Positions 7,450-16,454 are shown, counted from the first letter of the stretch. The stretch: 64,000 nt of DNA from Brevibacillus humidisoli (GCF_020923435.1 NZ_CP087263.1:4622001-4686000), one strand, 5' to 3'. Numbers and translations: made by a program. The notes: generated by a model from the sequence alone, not told the origin.

Positions 7450-9520
7450 GTTAAATCATGAGATCGTGTACCGCCGGGAAGATGGATTTTTTGATTTGGA
7501 CAAAGACAGAGAGGCGGTTCGCGTATACGAAGCGGAAATCAGCTCATCACAGGTCAGCTTCGACAGCGTGGCAGAAAGAATCGCCTATATGGTGGACAAC
7601 CATTACTACTATGACGTGTTGAGCCAGTATAGCGTAGATCAGATCGAAGAAATCTACCGCATGGTCAATGATTATGAGTTTACGTTTTCCTCTTACATGG
7701 CCATCTCCAAATTCTATCGCGACTATGCGGTCACGAGCAACGATAAGAAGCAGTATCTGGAGACGTATGTGGACCGGATCATCATCGTCGCGCTCTATCT
7801 GGCACAGGGAGAAGTCAAAAAAGCAGCCAACTATACCGCAGCGATGATCGAGCAGCGCTACCAGCCGGCGACACCGACGTTTTTAAACGCCGGCAAGGCG
7901 AGACGTGGCGAAATGGTGTCGTGCTATCTGCTGGAGCTGGACGATTCGCTCAACAGCATCACCTACAATCTGTCAACCGCCATGCAGTTGTCCAAGCTGG
8001 GCGGCGGGATTGCGTTGAACCTCAGCAAGTTAAGGGCGAGAGGAGAAGAGATCAAAGGGATCGCCAATGCATCAAGCGGCGTGATGCCGGTGGCCAAGAT
8101 TCTGGAAGATTCGTTTTCCTATGTGAATCAACTGGGTCAGCGCAAAGGAGCAGGAGCGGTCTATATCAATATCTTTCACTGGGATGCCAATGAACTGTTG
8201 GACAGCAAGAAGATTAATGCGGACGAAAAGTCGCGCTTGCAGTCGCTCTCGATCGGCCTGATCTGTCCCGCCATCTTTTTTGAACTGGCTGAGAGAGATG
8301 AAGACCTGTATGTGTTTGCTCCCTATTCCGTCTATCAGGCATACGGACGGCACTTTGACGATATGGACCTGGATCAGATGTATCACGAATTGCTCCAGCA
8401 TCCAGATGTAAAAAAGAAGCGGCTGATGAGCGCCCGCGAAATGCTGGTGAAGATCGCGATGATTCAATTGGAGAGCGGCTATCCCTACCTGATCTTTCTC
8501 TCCAATGCCAATCGACAGCACCCCTTAAAAGGGGTGGGCCGGATCAAAATGTCCAATCTGTGTACGGAGATTTTTCAATTACAGGAGACGTCCACGATCA
8601 ACGACTACGGCGTAGAGGACATCATCCGCCGGGATATTAGCTGCAACCTGGGCTCGTTAAACATTGCCAATGTGATGGAAACGGGGCTGATCCGCGAATC
8701 GGTCCACACCGGCATGGAGATGCTCACGGCCGTATCGGACATGACCAGTGTTAGCAATGCGCCGGGGGTGCAGAAAGCCAACGCTGAGCTGCACTCGGTC
8801 GGACTTGGAGCGATGAATCTGCACGGCTATCTGGCCAAGAACGGCATCCCGTTTGAAAGTGAAGAGGCGAAAGATTTTGCCAACACCTTTTTTATGATGG
8901 TCAACTTCTACAGTCTGGAAAAGTCGATGCTGATCGCCAAAGAGCGGCAGACGATGTTTGCCGGTTTTGAACGATCCGATTATGCGACAGGAGTGTACTT
9001 TGCGAAATACCTTGCACAGGAGTATGCTCCGCGAACGAAGAAGGTGGGCGCTTTATTCGAGGGGATCTCGATTCCTGCACGAGCGGATTGGCAGCGGCTG
9101 AAAGAGGAGATTCAAACCTACGGCCTCTACCATGCCTATCGATTGGCGTGCGCGCCAACCGCTTCCATCTCCTATATCCAGAATGCCACTTCTTCGGTCA
9201 TGCCGATCGTGGAGCAGATTGAAACCAGAACGTACGGAAATGCCACCACGTACTATCCGGCTCCATTCTTGGCGAAGGAGAATGTCCTGCTCTACAAATC
9301 AGCCTACAACATGGACATGTTCAAGCTGATTGATCTGATTGCGGTGATCCAGCAGCACATCGATCAAGGGATTTCCACCATCTTGTACGTCAACAGCGAC
9401 ATTTCTACGAGAGAGTTGGCCAGATACTATATTTATGCCAATCGACAGGGGCTAAAAAGTCTGTACTATACGCGAACGAACAAAAGGGGAATAGAGGAGT
9501 GCATCGCGTGCGCGGTGTAG
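7436..9520 (+). CDS. nrdE: class Ib ribonucleotide reductase, catalytic subunit
   Basis: The 694-residue alpha subunit reduces ribonucleoside diphosphates. Redox cysteines Cys163 (MVSCYLLEL) and Cys403 (SCNLGSLNI), the NLCTE active-site signature with Cys376 and Glu378, and the C-terminal Cys pair (EECIACAV) are all present. It lacks the N-terminal ATP-cone of class Ia, as expected for NrdE. The TTG start at 7436 lies in the end of nrdI, indicating coupled translation. The reductant is normally NrdH or thioredoxin; no nrdH is in this operon. Confidence 0.97.
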   Translation: MRHIELNHEIVYRREDGFFDLDKDREAVRVYEAEISSSQVSFDSVAERIAYMVDNHYYYDVLSQYSVDQIEEIYRMVNDYEFTFSSYMAISKFYRDYAVTSNDKKQYLETYVDRIIIVALYLAQGEVKKAANYTAAMIEQRYQPATPTFLNAGKARRGEMVSCYLLELDDSLNSITYNLSTAMQLSKLGGGIALNLSKLRARGEEIKGIANASSGVMPVAKILEDSFSYVNQLGQRKGAGAVYINIFHWDANELLDSKKINADEKSRLQSLSIGLICPAIFFELAERDEDLYVFAPYSVYQAYGRHFDDMDLDQMYHELLQHPDVKKKRLMSAREMLVKIAMIQLESGYPYLIFLSNANRQHPLKGVGRIKMSNLCTEIFQLQETSTINDYGVEDIIRRDISCNLGSLNIANVMETGLIRESVHTGMEMLTAVSDMTSVSNAPGVQKANAELHSVGLGAMNLHGYLAKNGIPFESEEAKDFANTFFMMVNFYSLEKSMLIAKERQTMFAGFERSDYATGVYFAKYLAQEYAPRTKKVGALFEGISIPARADWQRLKEEIQTYGLYHAYRLACAPTASISYIQNATSSVMPIVEQIETRTYGNATTYYPAPFLAKENVLLYKSAYNMDMFKLIDLIAVIQQHIDQGISTILYVNSDISTRELARYYIYANRQGLKSLYYTRTNKRGIEECIACAV

Positions 9521-9538
9521 AAGGGAGGGGTGCAAGAC

Positions 9539-10507
9539 ATGCGGGCTGTCAACTGGAACAAACCGGAAGATGAGTACTCCCGAATGTTCTGGAATCAAAG
9601 CATTCAGCAGTTCTGGACAGAGGAAGAGTTCCCGGTCTCATCTGACAAAAACACATGGATCGAATTGTCGGATGCCGAGCGGGATGTATTCAAAAAGGTG
9701 TTGGGTGGACTAACCCTGCTGGACACGAAGCAAGGAGGAGAGGGGATGCCCTTGATCCTGCTTCATGTCGACAACTTGCAGGCAAAATCGGTGCTGGCTT
9801 TCATGAGTGCGATGGAGGAAATCCACGCTAAGTCGTACAGCCATATCTTTACTACGCTTTGCACCGCCGCAGAAATTGACGAGCTCTTTTCCTGGGTCGA
9901 CCAGCACCCTCTATTAACTGCAAAAGCGGATCTGATTACAGGCTGTTACCGGAAGCTGTTCAAGCCTGATGCGAGCGGCAAAGAGATCTACATGGCGATG
10001 GCGGCAAGTGTGCTCTTGGAATCATTTCTGTTTTACAGCGGCTTCTTCTACCCGCTGTATTTGAGCGGTCAAGGAAAAATGACGGCCAGCGGGGAGATCA
10101 TCAATCTGATCTTGCGGGACGAAAGCATTCACGGCGTGTTTGTCGGCTTGCTGGCCCAGGAGGTTTTCGCTGGATTAGCGGAGCAAGCGCAGCGAGAGGT
10201 CCTTGCCGAGCTGTACGATTTGCTGGAGCGGCTATACACGATAGAAAAGCAGTATACGGCGGAAATCTACGAGCTTGTTGGCTTGCAGGATGAGGTGGTC
10301 AAGTTTATCCGCTACAATGCCAATAAAGCCCTGATGAACCTTGGGCTGGAGCCGCATTTTGAGCATCAAAAAATCAACCCGATCGTAGAGAACGGGTTGA
10401 AGACAGATACGAAAAACCACGATTTCTTTAGTCTCAAAGGCAACTCCTATCATCGGGCGACCCGTGTCGAAATGCTGCGAGATGAAGATTTTTTGTTTGA
10501 TCGGTAG
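9539..10507 (+). CDS. nrdF: class Ib ribonucleotide reductase, radical-generating subunit
   Basis: The 322-residue beta subunit carries the dimetal site and radical tyrosine: Asp62, Glu93, His96 and Tyr100 in the same relative spacing as E. coli NrdF (D67, E98, H101, Y105), then LLESFLFYSGFF and RDESIHG for the remaining ligands. The ATG at 9539 is chosen over a GTG at 9530 because GGGAGGGG at 9523-9530 is correctly spaced only for the ATG. It is the last gene of the operon, followed by a large hairpin. Confidence 0.96.
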   Translation: MRAVNWNKPEDEYSRMFWNQSIQQFWTEEEFPVSSDKNTWIELSDAERDVFKKVLGGLTLLDTKQGGEGMPLILLHVDNLQAKSVLAFMSAMEEIHAKSYSHIFTTLCTAAEIDELFSWVDQHPLLTAKADLITGCYRKLFKPDASGKEIYMAMAASVLLESFLFYSGFFYPLYLSGQGKMTASGEIINLILRDESIHGVFVGLLAQEVFAGLAEQAQREVLAELYDLLERLYTIEKQYTAEIYELVGLQDEVVKFIRYNANKALMNLGLEPHFEHQKINPIVENGLKTDTKNHDFFSLKGNSYHRATRVEMLRDEDFLFDR

Positions 10508-10514
10508 GAGAAAT

Positions 10515-10574
10515 AATGTGGAGACATAGGTGAGGGGGAAGGGGAGAAGCCCCTTTCCCCACTCCGTCCACATT
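10515..10574 (+). terminator. long hairpin downstream of nrdF, terminator or 3' stabiliser
   Basis: AATGTGGA (10515-10522) pairs with TCCACATT (10567-10574), enclosing a G-rich/C-rich inner stem (GAGGGGGAAGGGG with CCCCTTTCCCC-ACTC). There is no T run, so it may protect the mRNA 3' end or stop convergent transcription from dps rather than act as a standard terminator. Confidence 0.5.
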
Positions 10575-10651
10575 GTTGATAGCTAACCAGCACTCAGAGA
10601 AAAGGTTCACTCCGTTGAGTGGGTTGGCAAACACGTCGATTCGACCCGCCC

Positions 10652-11086
10652 TTATTGGGCAAAGGCACGCAGCATCCATACGTGCTTCTCCAGCTCCGCT
10701 TTCAGGTCAAGCAACAGGTCCTCTGTCGTATGATCATTCAGGCTCTCCGCCACTTCCGCACCCAGGCTGGCTTCATCGATCAGCAGGGAAAAGTCGTCAA
10801 TCAAGGCCTGGACCATCTCTGCTGCTGTCTCATTGCCGGCTGCTTCCCGGATGCTGGCTAGTTCAAGTGCTTCCCGCAGAGTCGCGGTTGGTTTTTCTCC
10901 GATCGCCAGGACCCGCTCCGCCAGCTCGTCGATGTGGCGGGCCGCTTCCCCGTAAAACTCCTCGAACTTAGCATGCAGCGTAAAGAACTGCGGTCCTTTC
11001 ACATTCCAATGGAAGTTGTGCAGCTTGAAATGCAAGACGGTCCAGTTCGCTACCTGTTTATTGAGCATCACTACGATTTCATTCAT
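10652..11086 (-). CDS. dps: Dps-family DNA-protecting ferritin
   Basis: The 144-residue mini-ferritin stores iron using peroxide and shields DNA. The ferroxidase residues shared between subunits are seen in HNFHWNVKG near residue 23 and in HIDELAERVLAIGEKP near residue 52. An AAGGGAG site precedes the ATG at 11086. A consensus sigma-A promoter and a PerR-type box lie directly upstream, so induction by peroxide through PerR is likely, as known for Bacillus mrgA/dps. Confidence 0.95.
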   Translation of the reverse strand: MNEIVVMLNKQVANWTVLHFKLHNFHWNVKGPQFFTLHAKFEEFYGEAARHIDELAERVLAIGEKPTATLREALELASIREAAGNETAAEMVQALIDDFSLLIDEASLGAEVAESLNDHTTEDLLLDLKAELEKHVWMLRAFAQ

Positions 11087-11105
11087 CTGGTTATCGCTCC
11101 CTTAT

Positions 11106-11120
11106 TTATAATAATTATTA
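11106..11120 (-). promoter_or_regulatory. PerR-type operator of dps
   Basis: TTATAATAATTATTA matches the PerR box TTATAATnATTATAA at 13 of 14 defined bases, and the region as a whole is a longer AT palindrome. It sits a few bases after the expected transcription start and 20 bp before the ATG. A Fur or Zur site of similar composition cannot be excluded. Confidence 0.75.
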
Positions 11121-11130
11121 TATAGAAATA

Positions 11131-11159
11131 AATATAAAGTAAATCTTGCTGCATGTCAA
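11131..11159 (-). promoter_or_regulatory. sigma-A promoter of dps
   Basis: On the minus strand TTGACA (11159-11154), a 17-base spacer and TATATT (11136-11131) give a near-consensus promoter, with a start point near 11125 immediately before the PerR-type box. Confidence 0.8.
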
Positions 11160-11162
11160 CAT

Positions 11163-11187
11163 AAAAAAAGAAGCTCCAAAATGGAGC
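11163..11187 (-). terminator. intrinsic terminator of the MFS gene
   Basis: On the minus strand GCTCCA and TGGAGC form a short hairpin followed by TTCTTTTTTT, about 35 bp after the stop codon of the transporter gene. Confidence 0.75.
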
Positions 11188-11222
11188 GGTCCATCAACCC
11201 GATGTGTCACCATACCATCGGT

Positions 11223-12434
11223 TTATACAGCTTTGCGCAGCGGTTGCAGCAGATAAGCGAGCCAACATCCCCCACTGACAACCCCTGCTGTTAAAAAACA
11301 AGTGGTGGAATGAGCCCAGTCAGCGAGAAAACCGGCAGCAAACATAAAAAATGGGGAGAGCATGCGAAAGAAGGTCCCTGTCATGCCTGTAATCCTGCCG
11401 ATCAACTCTTTTGGTGTGCTTTCCTGACGGAATGACCAGATGAGGATAGACATAACCGTCGTCGAAAGTCCGTACCCAAAAAGGGAAACAGCCTCCAACA
11501 CAAGCGATGAAGCAGGGCATGCCATCGCGAAAAACACCAACGTCGTACCCAATATGGATAATCCAAACAGCTTGCCTGTGCCCAGCTCTCGTCTCCATTT
11601 TCCGACGGCAAGACTTCCTGCCAAACCGCCTGCTCCCATGATGGAGAGCAGAACGGCTACATCTGTATGGGATAACTGCAGCGTGTCTTTTAAGTGAAAG
11701 ATGAGCACAGAGCTAAACAGCCCGCACGTCCCGTTCATGACCATGTAAAAAAGAGTCATATGCCATAGAATCACATTGCTGCGAAGATTTCGCCAGCCCT
11801 GTTTTAGATCAAGCCATACGGACTGTGATGGTGCTGGTGGAGCCCCTTTATCCGGTATGGGTAAGGCATGCGATAAGATGAGCGCCAGGCCAAACATGGC
11901 GATAGAGAAGAGAAGGCCATCTGGCATGGTAGCGAGAAATAGAATCAGACTTCCGATGATCGGGCCAAGGATGGTGATCGACGTACTCAGGAAAGAGAAG
12001 GAAGCATTTGCCGCTGTCAGTTCTTCCTTGGGCAGGATGATTCTCATCATGCTGACTCGCAGATTTTCAAAGCAGTAGTTCCACAGGGACAAGAAAAAAA
12101 CAATCATCACAAACATCGATGGACTTGCTTTTCCCAACTTGATCGAGATAAACAGAATCAGCAGCAGGAGGATTTGGCTCCATAACGATAGGCGCTGCAA
12201 GTGCCGCTTGTTGACGCGATCGACCATTACCCCGACCCAGAGTCCTGCCAATAAGAGGGGCAGCATTTCCATCGCTCGCATGGCAGCCATCGCTATCGAG
12301 GAGCGCGTCAGTTCGTACAGAAGGAGCGGCAGAAGAAAAGTGTTGACCGTTCCCCCAAACAGAACCATGGCCGTCATGATGAAGAGAGCAAAAAAGCTGC
12401 TGTTTTTCCAAAGGGCTATGTTTGAAACGTTCAT
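11223..12434 (-). CDS. MFS transporter, exporter-like
   Basis: The 403-residue protein has about twelve predicted membrane segments and the loop 2-3 signature of the major facilitator superfamily (GLWVGVMVDRVNKRHLQR). Its overall layout is like EntS/MefA-type drug or siderophore exporters with a short central loop (PIPDKGAPPAPSQSVWLDLKQG). It is monocistronic with its own terminator, between dps and a divergent kinase-like gene. The substrate cannot be deduced; export of a small hydrophobic compound is an inference from the subfamily resemblance only. Confidence 0.85.
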   Translation of the reverse strand: MNVSNIALWKNSSFFALFIMTAMVLFGGTVNTFLLPLLLYELTRSSIAMAAMRAMEMLPLLLAGLWVGVMVDRVNKRHLQRLSLWSQILLLLILFISIKLGKASPSMFVMIVFFLSLWNYCFENLRVSMMRIILPKEELTAANASFSFLSTSITILGPIIGSLILFLATMPDGLLFSIAMFGLALILSHALPIPDKGAPPAPSQSVWLDLKQGWRNLRSNVILWHMTLFYMVMNGTCGLFSSVLIFHLKDTLQLSHTDVAVLLSIMGAGGLAGSLAVGKWRRELGTGKLFGLSILGTTLVFFAMACPASSLVLEAVSLFGYGLSTTVMSILIWSFRQESTPKELIGRITGMTGTFFRMLSPFFMFAAGFLADWAHSTTCFLTAGVVSGGCWLAYLLQPLRKAV

Positions 12435-12596
12435 TCATGTGATGCCTCCCGAAACAAAAGATAATCGCGATTCAATTGGAGTATAAAACAGCAAAACCAT
12501 AAGTACTAATTTGCATTTGTTATGTTTCTATTACTATTTTTTATATAATGATTACAGCAACGGACGATCTTTCGTTGGGGAGGTGAGTGGTTCCTC

Positions 12597-13415
12597 ATGT
12601 TTGTGCTGAAAATCGGTGGCAGTCTGCTGACTCATAAGGACAGATACTGTACTCCGAACCATGACGTTTTGGATGCCTACGCCAGAACGCTATCCGAGCA
12701 TTGGCCAACTTTCCGCGGACGTCTCGTGTTGGTTGTAGGCGGGGGTTCTTACGGCAATCAAGTTCCCGTACGATATGCTCTGACCGATGCAACGGAGCCT
12801 TGGCAGTCGATCAACGTGATGACGATGACGACGAAGATGTTCGAGTGGCTGACGATCATAGCGGATACCTTGAGAAAACACGGCGTCCCCGGCTATCCCT
12901 TCCAATCAAGCAGTTGGATCACGACTAACGATGGGGTTCCTGCGACCGTCTCCACACAGCCGATCCTGCACGCCTTGGAGTTGGGACTGCTGCCAGTACT
13001 GTCCGGGGATTTGGTCTTTGATGCTGCGAAGTCGTTTGTCATTTTTTCTAGTGATCAGATCCCGGAACTACTGGTGGATTCTCTGCCGATTCGCCGTGTA
13101 GCCATGTTGACGGATGTGCCTGGCATCAAGAGTGGCCATCAACCAGATGAAATCGTGCCGCTCGTAACGGGAGCAAACAAGAGAGATGTTTTGCAGCTGA
13201 CGGGAGCTTCCACTCATCCCGACGTTACCGGTGGCATGAGGAACAAGTTGACGGCAGCCTTGCGTCTTGCAGAATGCGGAGTAGAGAGTGTCATCTGCGA
13301 CGGCACAAACCCGCAAGTGATGATGTCCGCTTTGGTAGATGACCCACCTCCAGGCACTCTGATTCGGTTTGACAGAGAGTTGGACTCGCCAGAAGAAGGA
13401 GGGGACAGCCGGTGA
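12597..13415 (+). CDS. amino-acid-kinase-fold protein, related to isopentenyl phosphate kinase
   Basis: The 272-residue protein has the amino acid kinase fold with phosphate loops KIGGSLLTHK (residues 4-13) and VVGGGSYGN (about residues 45-53), a SGDLVFD motif and a nucleotide/regulatory loop DVTGGMRNKL. These are shared with isopentenyl phosphate kinase and fosfomycin kinase. However the catalytic histidine that normally ends the GGGSxGH loop in IPK is Asn here, so the substrate or mechanism probably differs. The ATG at 12597 follows GGGGAGGTG. The stop overlaps the next gene start (GTGA), tying it to a LysR regulator. Substrate unknown. Confidence 0.7.
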   Translation: MFVLKIGGSLLTHKDRYCTPNHDVLDAYARTLSEHWPTFRGRLVLVVGGGSYGNQVPVRYALTDATEPWQSINVMTMTTKMFEWLTIIADTLRKHGVPGYPFQSSSWITTNDGVPATVSTQPILHALELGLLPVLSGDLVFDAAKSFVIFSSDQIPELLVDSLPIRRVAMLTDVPGIKSGHQPDEIVPLVTGANKRDVLQLTGASTHPDVTGGMRNKLTAALRLAECGVESVICDGTNPQVMMSALVDDPPPGTLIRFDRELDSPEEGGDSR

Positions 13416-14320
13416 ACTTGTATGCCTTGTCGATCTTTACGTCTGTCGCCTCCAAAGGCAGTTATACCAGAGCGGCCGAAGAATTGAACCTGACGCAACC
13501 TGCCATCTCTGCCCAGATCAAAAAACTGGAGCAGGAAGTAGGCTTACGTCTGTTCACGCCCCATGGCCGGGGAATTCAACTGACAGAAGCAGGCAGGTTT
13601 TTATTCCAATCGGCTCGTCGACTCTTCGCCTATGAAAAAGAGATGGAATACCAGTTAGCCAAATGGAAGAGCGGTCAGATCGGCAGTCTGCGGATCGCCG
13701 CGTCCAATCTTCCGGCAAACCGGCTCGTCCCGCTGTTGATGGGAACATGTAAGCAGCGGTTTCCGGAAGTCGAAGTGAAACTGCACAGCACAAACTCTAC
13801 GAACGCGATAGAACTACTGCAGGATTTTCAGGTGGACGTTGCCATAACGGGTGGGGAGTCCCGGGGATCAAGGACGGATCAGTGGTGTTTGTATCGTGAA
13901 GAACTTTGGTTCATCGTACACGCCAATCATCCCAAGTCCAATCAGATCGTTTCTTTGCAAGAGCTGCTGCAGGAGCCATTTGTGGTGCGGGAAAAAGGAA
14001 GCACGACCCGAGAAGCCTTGGCTTCGTTGTGCCGTCTCCACCAACTGCCATTTCCCGACATCGGTATGGAATTCAGTGGAACCAACGAAGGCATACAGGC
14101 TGTGCTGTCCGGTTACGGAGCGATGCTGGCGCCGTCACTGATGGTGCAGGACGAGATCGCCCGCAAACGGCTTGGGCGGGTTTGGATAGAGGGTGTCGAT
14201 GTCCAGGTTCCCATCTACTTGCACGTCCGAAAAGGGGAGGAGATGTCCCCTGTCGTGCAACAATTTACTCACTTTTGTTTGAATGAAGATATCGCCAAGC
14301 TTGTTGCCCCCTCCCGCTAA
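13412..14320 (+). CDS. LysR-family transcriptional regulator
   Basis: The 302-residue protein has the standard LysR wing-helix domain (IFTSVASKGSYTRAAEELN, LTQPAISAQIKKLEQEVG) and a full effector-binding domain; the length is normal. It starts with GTG at 13412 overlapping the kinase-like gene by four bases (GTGA), with GGAGGGG just upstream. LysR genes are usually divergent from their targets; here it is the second gene of an operon with the kinase-like gene, suggesting that the two are functionally linked, for example the kinase product or substrate could be its ligand. Confidence 0.9.
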   Translation: MNLYALSIFTSVASKGSYTRAAEELNLTQPAISAQIKKLEQEVGLRLFTPHGRGIQLTEAGRFLFQSARRLFAYEKEMEYQLAKWKSGQIGSLRIAASNLPANRLVPLLMGTCKQRFPEVEVKLHSTNSTNAIELLQDFQVDVAITGGESRGSRTDQWCLYREELWFIVHANHPKSNQIVSLQELLQEPFVVREKGSTTREALASLCRLHQLPFPDIGMEFSGTNEGIQAVLSGYGAMLAPSLMVQDEIARKRLGRVWIEGVDVQVPIYLHVRKGEEMSPVVQQFTHFCLNEDIAKLVAPSR

Positions 14321-14438
14321 TCGGGATTCAGGACTGTGACTGCTTTCCAAAAGAACACATCAGGTACAAAGTTTGACATGGATATCGATTCGGTTTACCT
14401 GCATAATGAAAACCAAGATCACGAGCAGGGTGATAACG

Positions 14439-16205
14439 ATGAGAGAAGAGTTGGCTCAGGAATATCGAAGAGGAATCCAACTGCTGAAACAAATCACGGA
14501 ACCGCTGTCGTACGATACTCACCTATACGCCTCGGGGCCTGTGGTGCAGGGGGGAGAGCAAGCATTCTCACTGCCTGATCCATGCCCGATTGTGGAAAAG
14601 TCGCTAGCTACGGGCGTTTCCTTCCTGGTTCAGGACAAGCAGAATCATACGCTCTGTTCAGACTGTTCCCGGCAGGCAGAGTGCCCGATCACGACAGCTG
14701 TCTTTTCACCAGTGTTCTCCCAAACCCGCTCCAACCTGGTGCTGGTGGCGGTACCTGGCGAGACAGACGGATCGAGCTGGTTTCGTAATCATCTGCAGGA
14801 AGTGGCAGAATATAACTACGTGCTGTGCGATCTGCTCTCCGACGCGTTGGGGATGACGCGCGTAAGCCGGGAGCTCCAACTGCTGAAAAAAGAAATCAGC
14901 GCGCTGCTCTCGCTCTCCAGAGAGGCTGTTCTGGTGCTCAATCCGGACGGTGTGATCCTGGAGGCAAACCAACCGATGTGTCATGTACTCGGAAAGTCCC
15001 GACTCCAACTGCTCGATAGGGAGATCACAGAATTGATTCCCAAAAAGGATTGGCATCGTGTCAGGCAGCGAAAAGACCTGGACAATACCTTGATCACCCC
15101 CCTGCCTGACTGGCAAAAAAAGGACTGTGTCTGGAAAGTACGGGTCAAGTCGGTGTATGACTCAGGAAAGCTATCTACCATTTTGCTGTTGGTACATGAG
15201 GAAAAAGCACCCACCAAACGAAACCCGCAGCTGCCGCATCGGGCGATGTACCGGTTTGATGACGTCAAAGGGACAAGCTCTGCGATCAGGTCGGTAAAAG
15301 AAATGGCCAAACGCATTGCGCCCAGTGAGACGACGATCATGATCCGCGGCGAGAGCGGTACGGGCAAAGAAGTGTTTGCCCAGGCGATTCACGACGCCAG
15401 TCGGCGCAGGGAAGGTCCGTTTGTGGCGATCAACTGTGCGGCCATCCCGGAATCTTTGTTGGAGAGTGAACTGTTCGGCTACGAAGAGGGGGCCTTTACC
15501 GGTGCGCGCGGCAGCGGGAAGGCAGGTCGCTTTGAACTGGCCCATGGCGGGACGCTCTTTCTAGACGAGATTGGTGACATGTCCCTGCATCTGCAAGCCA
15601 AACTCCTGCGGGTTGTACAGGATCGCAAGGTGGAGCGAATCGGCGGCACACAGGCGATTGAAGTGGACGTACGGCTCATCGCTGCCACACACCGCAACTT
15701 AGAAAAGATGGTCGCCGAGGAGACGTTTCGAGAAGACCTGTACTATCGGTTAAACGTAATCCCCCTGACGATCCCGCCGCTGCGTGAACGGAAGGACGAT
15801 ATCCCGATCCTGGTGGAGTATTTCATGAAGAAAATCTCAGAGGATCTCATCCGTACACCGAAGCGTCTGTCCACGCAGGTCATGGAGCGGCTGTTGCACT
15901 ATGATTGGCCTGGCAACATCCGTGAATTGGAAAACGTGGTTGAACACTTCGTGCAACTAGAGATTGGAGATTTGATTACGCTTCACAGTCTCCCTCAACA
16001 GCTGCGCAGTGCCAACACGGATACGTCAACTGCGGCCAAACCGCGAGCTTCTAGACGGGGCAGCGAAGCACAGGAAAAAGAAGCGATCGTGCGTCTGCTG
16101 GATCAGTATGGCCGGGACACGGAGGGAAAGCGAACCGTGGCAGAAAAGCTGCATATGAGTCTGCCTACCTTGTATCGCCGGATGAAGAAGTGGCGAATCA
16201 AGTGA
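14439..16205 (+). CDS. sigma-54-dependent enhancer-binding activator
   Basis: The 588-residue protein has an N-terminal sensor region with a Cys cluster (LCSDCSRQAECPI near residue 68), a PAS-like domain (about residues 155-260), an AAA+ domain with Walker A GESGTGKE (about 304), the sigma-54 contact loop GAFTGA (about 351) and Walker B GGTLFLDEIGD, and a C-terminal Fis-type helix-turn-helix (AEKLHMSLPTLYRRMKKW). The ATG at 14439 is preferred to the upstream in-frame ATG because GCAGGGTG lies before it and the extra N-terminus is not protein-like. It sits immediately before a -24/-12 promoter and is its obvious activator. The lack of a receiver domain suggests direct sensing of a ligand. Confidence 0.92.
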   Translation: MREELAQEYRRGIQLLKQITEPLSYDTHLYASGPVVQGGEQAFSLPDPCPIVEKSLATGVSFLVQDKQNHTLCSDCSRQAECPITTAVFSPVFSQTRSNLVLVAVPGETDGSSWFRNHLQEVAEYNYVLCDLLSDALGMTRVSRELQLLKKEISALLSLSREAVLVLNPDGVILEANQPMCHVLGKSRLQLLDREITELIPKKDWHRVRQRKDLDNTLITPLPDWQKKDCVWKVRVKSVYDSGKLSTILLLVHEEKAPTKRNPQLPHRAMYRFDDVKGTSSAIRSVKEMAKRIAPSETTIMIRGESGTGKEVFAQAIHDASRRREGPFVAINCAAIPESLLESELFGYEEGAFTGARGSGKAGRFELAHGGTLFLDEIGDMSLHLQAKLLRVVQDRKVERIGGTQAIEVDVRLIAATHRNLEKMVAEETFREDLYYRLNVIPLTIPPLRERKDDIPILVEYFMKKISEDLIRTPKRLSTQVMERLLHYDWPGNIRELENVVEHFVQLEIGDLITLHSLPQQLRSANTDTSTAAKPRASRRGSEAQEKEAIVRLLDQYGRDTEGKRTVAEKLHMSLPTLYRRMKKWRIK

Positions 16206-16216
16206 GCCAGCTTATT

Positions 16217-16232
16217 TTTATCACACGATAAA
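16217..16232. promoter_or_regulatory. candidate upstream activating sequence for the enhancer-binding protein
   Basis: TTTATCACACGATAAA is a 6-4-6 perfect palindrome about 190 bp upstream of the -24/-12 promoter, a usual distance for an enhancer. Additional GATAAA half-sites occur at about 16235 and 16329. Confidence 0.45.
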
Positions 16233-16362
16233 TTGATAAAAAAGGAGAAAGATTGAGAAAAAAATAATAAATAAGCGATAATCTCTCTGTTTCTCTAAAA
16301 ATAAACCCTCTTATTTGAGAATCGAGCTGATAAAAAAATCGCAGAATCTGGAGGGAAAGAGG

Positions 16363-16398
16363 AAAAGGCTGCGTTTGTAAAGGGATTGCAGCCTTTTT
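16363..16398 (+). terminator. intrinsic terminator of the activator gene
   Basis: AAAAGGCTGC (16363-16372) pairs perfectly with GCAGCCTTTT (16388-16397) and a T follows. It separates the activator gene from the -24/-12 promoter immediately downstream. Confidence 0.8.
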
Positions 16399-16404
16399 AT
16401 CATG

Positions 16405-16422
16405 TTGGCACAAAAGTTGCTT
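16405..16422 (+). promoter_or_regulatory. sigma-54 (-24/-12) promoter of the hydantoinase cluster
   Basis: TTGGCACAAAAGTTGCTT fits the consensus YTGGCAC-N5-TTGCW with exactly 12 bp from GG to GC. It lies 33 bp before the first gene of the cluster and directly after the activator gene. Confidence 0.92.
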
Positions 16423-16454
16423 ATACTGTCTGTCTATCAGAAAGGGGTACGATC

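Noticed and set aside
10573-10971. 132-codon plus-strand frame opposite dps
   Set aside because: Shadow of dps, which has all ferroxidase motifs, a promoter and a PerR-type box.
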